This document shows, one piece after another, positions 5,319 through 10,051 of a stretch of DNA of 10,051 bases. The stretch's first letter is position 1. Every line of letters starts with the position of its first letter. Source of the stretch: JAYEJW01 sp034716535 (GTDB lineage: Bacteria > Pseudomonadota > Gammaproteobacteria > Chromatiales > Chromatiaceae); contig JAYEJW010000362.1 of NCBI GenBank assembly GCA_034716535.1, positions 1 through 10,051 on the forward strand. Direction: 5' to 3'. The position numbers and the translations under genes were made by a program. Under the pieces are notes generated by a model, which saw only the letters and a list, made by a program, of their open reading frames with translations, was not told the DNA's origin and searched no databases.

Positions 5319-6443
5319 ATGATATCCCGCGACAAGATTCCCCACAGCCAGCGCTGGGTCGTGAAGATCGGCAGCGCTCTCCTTACCCGAAACGGGCAGG
5401 GGCTGAACCGCGAGATCCTCTCCCCCTGGGTGGAGCAGATGGCCGCGTGGCGCCGCGGAGGTGGCGATTTGGTACTGGTCTCCTCAGGTGCCGTGGCGGA
5501 GGGAATGTGCCGCATGGGCTGGAGCAGTCGTCCCAAGTCCTTGCACGAGCTCCAGGCGGCGGCCGCCATCGGCCAGATGGGACTGGTTCGCGCCTACGAG
5601 GCCTGTTTCCAGAAGCGCGGGCTGCACACGGCCCAGGTCCTGCTGAGCCGCGACGACCTAGCCGACCGCGAGCGCTATCTCAACGCCCGCAGCACCCTGC
5701 GTACCCTGCTGCGATTGGGGGTCGTTCCTGTCGTGAACGAGAACGATACGGTCGCGACCGACGAGCTTCGCTTCGGCGACAACGACACCCTGGCGGCCCT
5801 CGTCGCGAATCTCATCGAGGCGGATCTCCTGTTGCTGCTCACGGACCAGGATGGCCTGTACGACCGCGATCCCCGCTTCGATCCCGACGCCCGGCTCATC
5901 CCGGAAACCCGGGTGGATAACCCGCAGCTGGATGCCGTTGCGGGCGGCAGCGTGAGCGGTCTAGGCCTGGGGGGCATGGTGACCAAGGTGCGGGCAGCAA
6001 GATTGGCGGCCCGCTCTGGCACGGCAACGGTCATCGCGCCGGGTCAGGGGAGGGATGTCCTTACCCGCATCGGCGCGGGCGAGGAGGTCGGGACCCTGCT
6101 CACCCCGGTCCAGGAGTCCCAGGCTGCCCGCAAGCAATGGCTGGCGGGCCAGCTTCAGGTGCGCGGCCGGCTCGTGCTGGACCCCGGCGCTGTCCACGCG
6201 CTGCGCGAAAACGGAAAAAGCCTGCTGGCGGTCGGGGTCAGGAGCGTGCAGGGCGCCTTCAACCGCGGCGAGGTGGTCGCCTGCGTCGATGAGCACGGCA
6301 ACGAGGTCGCCCGCGGGCTGGTCAATTACGATGCCCAGGAGAGCGCCCGCATCAAGGGCCAGCCCAGCACCCGCTTCGAAGAGGTGCTGGGGTACCTGGA
6401 CGACGAGGAGCTCATCCACCGGGACAACCTGGTGCTGCTGTAA
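5319..6443 (+). CDS. proB: Glutamate 5-kinase
   Basis: ProB phosphorylates glutamate with ATP in the first committed step of proline synthesis. The 374-residue protein has both usual domains: an amino-acid kinase domain at about 10-260 and a C-terminal PUA domain at about 278-360. Visible motifs are VVKIGSALLT (14-23), VLVSSGAVAEG (52-62), VVPVVNENDTV (136-146), FGDNDTLAALVANL (152-165), LTDQDGLYDRDPR (174-186) and the GLGLGGMVTK glycine loop. The PUA domain is typical of proteobacterial ProB. The ATG at 5319 gives the standard N-terminus, with a G-rich stretch about 10 bases upstream. It is likely co-transcribed with obgE. proA is not in the window, and no terminator is visible after the gene. 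Confidence 0.97.
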   Translation: MISRDKIPHSQRWVVKIGSALLTRNGQGLNREILSPWVEQMAAWRRGGGDLVLVSSGAVAEGMCRMGWSSRPKSLHELQAAAAIGQMGLVRAYEACFQKRGLHTAQVLLSRDDLADRERYLNARSTLRTLLRLGVVPVVNENDTVATDELRFGDNDTLAALVANLIEADLLLLLTDQDGLYDRDPRFDPDARLIPETRVDNPQLDAVAGGSVSGLGLGGMVTKVRAARLAARSGTATVIAPGQGRDVLTRIGAGEEVGTLLTPVQESQAARKQWLAGQLQVRGRLVLDPGAVHALRENGKSLLAVGVRSVQGAFNRGEVVACVDEHGNEVARGLVNYDAQESARIKGQPSTRFEEVLGYLDDEELIHRDNLVLL

Positions 6444-6466
6444 AAGCGGGCTCGAGTCGTCCCCTG

Positions 6467-6706
6467 TCACAGTACCTCGACCGCACGCTCGAAGGGCAGC
6501 CGCGGCCGCCGTGAGTGGAGCCCCGCTTCGTCTCCGTGGGTGGCGAAACCGCCGCCAGGCGCGACAATATCCTCGTTGATCACTCGCAGGTTCGATACAC
6601 CCATGTGGCGTGGGTCCCGATACTCGCCGAAGGAGAAGCTGTGATGACTATCGAGCCAGTCGAGCCGGGAGTGGCCGCGCTCGTTGGCGGGTCGAATCTG
6701 GATCAT
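6467..6706 (-). pseudogene. Pirin-family protein, internally deleted remnant
   Basis: The minus-strand frame starts MIQIRPANERGHSRLDWLDS, then HHSFSFGEYRDPRHMG, VSNLRVINEDIVAP and GGGFATH. This is the N-terminus of bacterial pirins (YhaK-like cupins), which are normally about 230 residues. After GFATH the family would continue with its metal-ligand histidines (HPHRDME). Here the frame instead reads GDEAGLHSRRPRLPFERAVEVL and stops after 79 residues. The tail loosely resembles the end of pirins, which suggests that the middle was lost. The start is well defined: ATG at 6706 with GGAGA four bases upstream. It is convergent with proB, 23 bp away, and divergent from the LysR remnant. The N-terminal identity is sure; the origin of the tail is inference. 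Confidence 0.82.
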
Positions 6707-6800
6707 GTGGGTCTCCGCTGTTCGGGCTTGCTTGCACCATAGGATGGTTGTTGCTAAACAAGAAAAAAATGCGTCTTTACGGAAATGACTTTTTCCTGTC
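6707..6800. promoter_or_regulatory. Former divergent control region between pirin and LysR remnants
   Basis: This 94-bp A/T-richer gap separates the two divergent starts, the usual place for a LysR binding site. Two short palindromes are visible: TTGTTGCTAAACAA (6748-6761) and GGAAATGACTTTTTCC (6781-6796). The first is a TTGTT/AACAA pair compatible with the T-N11-A pattern of LysR boxes, which is a weak criterion. I could not fit convincing -35/-10 pairs for either direction. Confidence 0.35.
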
Positions 6801-7005
6801 ATGCAAAAGCCGGACATCAACACGCTTGAAACCTTCGTGGCCGTGGCGGAGGACTTGGCGGCAGGGCGTCTTCGTGTCGTGCTGGAGGAGTACCGCGCAC
6901 GGCCTTTGACGCTATCGGCGGTCTGGCGGTCACGCCAGTTCGTGCCGAAAGGTCAGGGACTTCGTGGATTCTCTGTCGGCCGCGTGGTCCGGAACAAGCG
7001 AGTGA
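6801..7005 (+). pseudogene. LysR-family regulator, internally deleted and frameshifted remnant
   Basis: The first 17 codons, MQKPDINTLETFVAVAE, are the start of a LysR DNA-binding domain. They run directly into DLAAGRLRVVLEEYRARPLT and LSAVWRSRQFVP, which is the C-terminal end of a LysR effector domain (family form: AEDLAAGRLVRVL...PSR...VRAFVDFL). A one-base frameshift near 6948 follows. In the shifted frame the text continues KVRDFVDSLSAAWSGTSE and a TGA at 7003-7005, the expected LysR terminus. Intact members have about 300 residues, so some 230 codons are missing. Both parts share the coding text for VAE (GTGGCGGAG), so a deletion between short direct repeats is the likely cause. The unshifted frame runs to a TGA at 7032-7034 that overlaps the next gene. 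Confidence 0.85.
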
Positions 7006-7033
7006 TCCTGTCGAGTCGAAGGAAGCGCCGCTG

Positions 7034-7918
7034 ATGAGAGAAACAGGCATCTTTTTTCTCTATCTGGTCGTCTGCTTGGTGCTTGGGGCCCTCCTGACGT
7101 ATCCGGTGATGCAGACGGGATGGATCGAATCCGATCCCCACCGGGTGATGGGACGTCTGGCCCAAGTCTTCATCCTGCTGGGACTTTGGCCTTTCCTCAA
7201 GGCGACGGGACTGAACAACCGTGCAGCCCTGGGTTTCGGCACGAGCCGTTCGGTGTTTCTGCGGGGGGTTGGGCGAGGTTGGCTGATGGGCGTGGCGATT
7301 CTGGCGCTGCTGGCGCTCACCTTGGTGATGCTACAGATCCGAGTTCCCGATCCTCTCAGCGAGGGATGGGTCTCCTCGTTCCTGAAGAAGGGCCTTCAGG
7401 CCCTGATCGGCGGGTTGCTCATCGGGCTGCTGGAGGAGACCTTCTTTCGCGGCGCGCTCTTCTCCGCGATCCGCCGGAGGGGTGGGATGGTGTCGGCCGT
7501 TGCCTGGACGGCGGCTCTGTATGCGCTGCTGCACTTCATGAAGCCTCATGGCTTGCCGGACGGCGTCGCCTTCGACTGGGCCGGGAGCTGGCAGATGTTC
7601 GTCCACGTCTTCACTGGCGTCTTCCAATGGAAACACCTGGACTCGATGTTCGCCCTGTTCCTCGTGGGGGTGTTTTTGGGCTTGGTGCGGGAGCGTACCG
7701 GCCACATCGGCTGGTGCATCGGCCTGCATGCCGGCTGGGTATTCGTGATCCAGCTAACGCGCCACCTCACCGATGGCAACGAGCGCTCACCCCTCGCCTT
7801 CCTGGTCGGGAGCTATGACGGGATGATCGGTTGGCTCGCCGCCGGTTGGATCGGCCTTCTGGCCCTCGTCTATTGGTTCTTCGCAGTGCACCGCGCATCC
7901 TTGGAGAGGCGAGCATGA
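7034..7918 (+). CDS. CPBP family intramembrane glutamic protease
   Basis: This 294-residue, very hydrophobic protein belongs to the CPBP (ABI, Rce1-like) family of membrane endopeptidases. The signature EETFFRG lies at 134-140, with paired glutamates and the arginine. The second motif, ALYALLHF, places its histidine at 167, and a third, LHAGWVF, places a histidine at 232. These residues form the active site in Rce1-type enzymes. Membrane segments are visible at about 6-26, 43-57, 84-101, 120-135, 153-168, 203-218, 226-241 and 263-285. The ATG at 7034 follows GAAGGAAG. It overlaps the TGA of the LysR-remnant frame (TGATG) and, at the other end, the tatD-like gene (ATGA), so translation is probably coupled. 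Substrate unknown; some bacterial members act on peptides or bacteriocins, but nothing here indicates that. Confidence 0.88.
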   Translation: MRETGIFFLYLVVCLVLGALLTYPVMQTGWIESDPHRVMGRLAQVFILLGLWPFLKATGLNNRAALGFGTSRSVFLRGVGRGWLMGVAILALLALTLVMLQIRVPDPLSEGWVSSFLKKGLQALIGGLLIGLLEETFFRGALFSAIRRRGGMVSAVAWTAALYALLHFMKPHGLPDGVAFDWAGSWQMFVHVFTGVFQWKHLDSMFALFLVGVFLGLVRERTGHIGWCIGLHAGWVFVIQLTRHLTDGNERSPLAFLVGSYDGMIGWLAAGWIGLLALVYWFFAVHRASLERRA

Positions 7919-8757
7919 TCGACTGTCATTCCCACCTCGCCGGTTCCGACTTCGACGCGGACCGCTATGCCGTGCGCCGGCGCGCCAAGGACGCGGGTGT
8001 GCAGGCCGTCCTGGTCGTCGGCGAGGACGCCGAGGACAATGCGCGGGTGCTGCGTGTGATTGCCGAGGTCCTCAGGGTGGATAACGAGCACGCCATCCGC
8101 CAGGTCCCACCGGCGCCGCGTGCCCCTGTCGGGGCACGTCTGGTTCCCTGTCTCGGCTTCCATCCCGACCGATTTGCCGACGAGCTGCCCCTGCCCACCC
8201 GCACGCAAGTCGATGAGGTCATCTCCCAGATCCGCGCTCACGCCGGAGAATTGGCTGCTATCGGCGAGGTGGGCCTCGACTACTGGTATGTGAAGGATCC
8301 CGAGCGCCGGCGTGCCCAGGGCGCCATCCTGGAGGAGATGGCCGCTCTGTCCCAAGAGCTGGGCCTGCCGCTCAACGTCCACTCACGCTCCGCTGGTCAC
8401 TACACGGTGGACCTGCTGCTTGCTGCAGGCGCCGAACGGGTGCTCATGCACGCCTTCGACGGAAAGGCCTCCCACGCCCTGCGCGTCGCCGAGGCCGGTT
8501 ACCTGTTCTCAGTCCCGCCTTCGGTGGTGCGCTCCGAGCAGAAACAGAAGCTGGTGCGACGCCTGCCGCTGGAGTCCCTGGCCCTGGAGAGCGATTCCCC
8601 GGTCCTGGGGCCGGAACGTGACCAACGCAACGAGCCTGCCAATCTTACCTATGCCCGGGACTTCATCGCCGAGGCCCACGGCCTGTCGCCCGAGCGGGTG
8701 GACGAGGTTACGAGTGCAAACGCCCGACGGCTGTTTCTGCACCTTGCAGCACGGTAG
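7915..8757 (+). CDS. TatD-family metal-dependent hydrolase, TATDN3-like
   Basis: The 280-residue product is a TIM-barrel hydrolase of the TatD family (metal-dependent nucleases/phosphoesterases). Metal-site residues are all present: H5 and H7 (DCHSH), E118 (IGEVGLD), H156 (NVHSRSAG), H179 (MHAFDG) and D227 (ESDSP). The second half (NVHSRSAG, AERVLMHAFDG, FSVPPS, RSEQKQKLV, LPLESLALESDSP, LGPE, RNEP) follows human TATDN3 closely from memory, more than E. coli TatD. A proline-rich insertion at about 54-75 precedes the CLGFHP motif and is absent from TATDN3. The start ATG at 7915 overlaps the protease stop, with GAGAGGCG upstream. A longer frame from 7831 inside the protease gene is unlikely. 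TatD members degrade DNA 3'-5' or remove D-aminoacyl groups; the activity of this subgroup is not settled by sequence. Confidence 0.92.
   Translation: MIDCHSHLAGSDFDADRYAVRRRAKDAGVQAVLVVGEDAEDNARVLRVIAEVLRVDNEHAIRQVPPAPRAPVGARLVPCLGFHPDRFADELPLPTRTQVDEVISQIRAHAGELAAIGEVGLDYWYVKDPERRRAQGAILEEMAALSQELGLPLNVHSRSAGHYTVDLLLAAGAERVLMHAFDGKASHALRVAEAGYLFSVPPSVVRSEQKQKLVRRLPLESLALESDSPVLGPERDQRNEPANLTYARDFIAEAHGLSPERVDEVTSANARRLFLHLAAR
8119..8138 (+). repeat. Perfect palindrome inside the TatD-like gene
   Basis: CGTGCCCC (8119-8126) and GGGGCACG (8131-8138) pair perfectly around the loop TGTC. The palindrome codes for RAPVGAR (residues 69-75), the end of the proline-rich insertion not expected in relatives. 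This may be chance in GC-rich DNA, or the trace of a small palindromic element captured in frame. Confidence 0.7.
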
Positions 8758-8760
8758 GCT

Positions 8761-8784
8761 GGGTTAGGGCGAAGCCCGTAACCC
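8761..8784. repeat. Hairpin of the GGGTTA...TAACCC repeat family
   Basis: GGGTTAGGGC (8761-8770) pairs with GCCCGTAACCC (8774-8784) around GAA, with one bulged G. It starts three bases after the TatD-like stop codon. It belongs to the same GGGTTA/TAACCC sequence type as the next two hairpins and could end or stabilise the transcript. No T-run follows. Confidence 0.7.
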
Positions 8785-8846
8785 GACGTCCGTCTGGACC
8801 CTGCGGTGCGGGAATTGTCGGGTTACGCTGCGCTAACCCGACCTAC
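8779..8846. repeat. 68-bp direct repeat, unit A (contains hairpin 8817-8842)
   Basis: This unit starts TAACCCGACGTC and ends CTAACCCGACCTAC. It is repeated in the same orientation 82 bp later. Its last third folds as GTCGGGTTA (8817-8825) with TAACCCGAC (8834-8842), a perfect 9-bp stem with an 8-base loop. Repeats with GTCGGGTTACGC...GCGTAACCCGAC-type arms are familiar between genes in many GC-rich proteobacteria. Confidence 0.8.
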
Positions 8847-8860
8847 GAGAGTCCACGCCG

Positions 8861-8928
8861 TAACGCAACGTCGGTCGGAACGATGCGGTGTGAGAATCGT
8901 CGGATTACGCTACGCTAACCCGACCTAC
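8861..8928. repeat. 68-bp direct repeat, unit B (contains hairpin 8899-8924)
   Basis: This is a diverged copy of unit A with no length change. The ends TAACG.AACGTC and CTAACCCGACCTAC are kept, with about a dozen substitutions between them. The hairpin arms GTCGGATTA (8899-8907) and TAACCCGAC (8916-8924) have one A-C mismatch, so this copy is the more decayed. Units A and B lie between the convergent TatD-like and carbamoyltransferase-like genes. Confidence 0.8.
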
Positions 8929-8962
8929 AGGTGCAGGCTCCCTTCTCAGGAATCCCGGGCGG

Positions 8963-10030
8963 TCACCCCAGGATCGCGGCGAACACCGCCATGCGTAGGA
9001 ATACGGAGCCGCGGGCCTGGGCGAAGTAGCCGTTGTGCGGCGAGTCGTTGAGCCGGTGGGCGGCCTCTTCGTTTTGGATCTCCGGATTGAGAACCATGGC
9101 GTTCGGCTTGAACAGGGATATGCCCTCGATGATCTGCATGCGCGGAAGGTGGACGGTCTGCAGTTGATGCATGTAGAGAAGGTCGATCGAGGGGAGAAGC
9201 TCGCGTGCGATTTCCATGTCTGTGGCCATCGGGAACAGCTCCTTGGTCGTTTCGACGCGCAGGCCAGACTGCTCCAGTTCCTCCCGCTGGCCCTGGGCGA
9301 ACCCGGGCTCGAGCCGCTGCAGCAGCACTACCCGCTCGACGGCCTTTGGGAAACAGGCCAGGAGTTGCAGAAAGCTACGAATGGTGCGCGTGCGCGACGG
9401 GTCTCCAACGACGGCGATCTGCAGTCGCTGGTCCGCCGGCGGATCGTCCTGGAACAGCGCGGGACGCCACTTGAACAAGGTGTACAGATCCGCCATGGCG
9501 TGGGTCGGGTGCTCCCCGGAGCCGTCGCCGGCGTTGATCACGGGTATCCGGAATCGTGGCAGCATGTCCTGGAGCATCTCTGCGTCCGCGGTGCGTAGCA
9601 CCGTCAGGTCGGAATAGCTGTTGCAAAGCTCAATGACCTCATCGACGGCATAGCGCCGGCTCAGGATCTGCTCCACTGTCCGTTCGAAGTCCAGCAGGCT
9701 GCCCCCAAGGCGCATCCATGCGGCACTGAAAGAGAGACGGCCGGTGCAATGGGAGCGATCGAGAAACAGGTTACTCAGCACCTTGCAGCGCAGCGGATGC
9801 GTGCCCTTCAGCTCTCCCAGCTCGTAACGGGCTGCCAGGCGCATGAGCTGCCTCAGCAGCGGGGCGTCGAAATGCCGGGCAGAGAGGACATGGCGTCCGC
9901 GCAGCCGGCTGAGGGTCTGCGGATCGTCAGGGATGCTCTGGAGAAGGAGGCGGGCCCGCTCCGGGTCGGCCACCGAATGTTCCTGTCGCTGGTTCCGAGA
10001 ATCGGGGCCGGGCAGCGTTGCGTCGATCAT
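8963..10030 (-). CDS. Aspartate-carbamoyltransferase-like protein, probably catalytically impaired
   Basis: This 355-residue protein has the whole ATCase/OTCase fold. The N-terminal carbamoyl-phosphate domain and the C-terminal domain are recognisable through RLSFSAAWMRLGGSLLDFE (98-116), VINAGDGSGEHPTHAMADLY (164-183), VVGDPSRTRTIRSF (207-220), DLLYMHQLQ (283-291) and the tail SPHNGYFAQARGSVFLRM. The signature STRT is replaced by SHCTG (93-97), HPTQ by HPTH (174-177), the TRVQ arginine by glutamine (MHQLQ) and HPLPR by NPEIQ (315-319). In E. coli PyrB these positions bind carbamoyl phosphate or aspartate. R146 and R215 are retained. An N-terminal extension of about 44 residues is extra. The ATG at 10030 is preceded by GGAG at a good distance; a TTG at 10042 overlaps this site and is rejected. 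No pyrI or pyrC lies nearby. Fold call secure; function unknown. Confidence 0.88.
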   Translation of the reverse strand: MIDATLPGPDSRNQRQEHSVADPERARLLLQSIPDDPQTLSRLRGRHVLSARHFDAPLLRQLMRLAARYELGELKGTHPLRCKVLSNLFLDRSHCTGRLSFSAAWMRLGGSLLDFERTVEQILSRRYAVDEVIELCNSYSDLTVLRTADAEMLQDMLPRFRIPVINAGDGSGEHPTHAMADLYTLFKWRPALFQDDPPADQRLQIAVVGDPSRTRTIRSFLQLLACFPKAVERVVLLQRLEPGFAQGQREELEQSGLRVETTKELFPMATDMEIARELLPSIDLLYMHQLQTVHLPRMQIIEGISLFKPNAMVLNPEIQNEEAAHRLNDSPHNGYFAQARGSVFLRMAVFAAILG

Positions 10031-10051
10031 TTCGGGCTCCAAGATTTGGTG

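Noticed and set aside
5961..6470. 169-codon minus-strand frame opposite the proB 3' half
   Set aside because: It is antisense to the PUA domain of ProB, which is well conserved in the sense frame.
7120..7818. 232-codon plus-strand frame within the protease gene
   Set aside because: It is the shifted frame of the CPBP gene, rich in Arg/Gly/Pro, with no ribosome binding site; the other frame has clear active-site motifs and membrane segments.
8761..8928. CRISPR-like array
   Set aside because: There are only two long, diverged repeats, with hairpins inside and no uniform spacers or cas genes.
10031..10042. TTG start adding four residues to the carbamoyltransferase-like protein
   Set aside because: The following GGAG is well placed as ribosome binding site for the ATG at 10030.

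Overview
The window looks like the chromosome of a GC-rich gammaproteobacterium. The core is the conserved block ispB / rplU-rpmA-obgE-proB, with a tRNA-Pro(CGG) directly behind ispB. The small dispersed palindromic repeats would fit a purple-sulphur or other environmental lineage (Chromatiales-like), but this placement is inference and no marker fixes the genus.

Layout. (1) Positions 1-620 hold two copies, about 330 bp apart, of a broken 3' end of a DUF3368/PIN-type toxin gene (minus strand). (2) 618-1817 (minus) encodes an AAA_14/DUF4143 ATPase. (3) 1854-2250 has no recognisable gene, but carries a 92-bp element with IS66-like ends (GTAA...TTAC) between 8-bp direct repeats. (4) 2251-5293 is core: tRNA-Pro and ispB on the minus strand, divergent from rplU and rpmA, then a terminator-like hairpin and obgE. 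Both divergent promoters are readable. (5) proB (5319-6443) follows obgE. (6) 6467-7005 contains the decayed remains of a divergent pirin / LysR-regulator pair, both with the middle of the gene missing. (7) 7034-8757 is a two-gene operon with a 4-bp ATGA overlap: a CPBP-type membrane glutamic protease and a TatD-family hydrolase of the TATDN3-like type. (8) 8761-8928 is a palindromic repeat cluster with two 68-bp direct repeats. (9) 8963-10030 (minus) is an aspartate-carbamoyltransferase fold protein whose carbamoyl-phosphate and aspartate contact residues are largely replaced, so it is probably not a working PyrB.

The core genes make the long prenyl tail of the respiratory quinone (IspB), two 50S proteins (L21, L27), a GTPase of 50S assembly (ObgE) and the first enzyme of proline synthesis (ProB). 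The accessory parts on either side consist largely of gene debris and small mobile repeats. The most unusual items are the carbamoyltransferase pseudoenzyme, the IS66-type miniature element, the twin toxin fragments, and the LysR/pirin pair collapsed by internal deletion.
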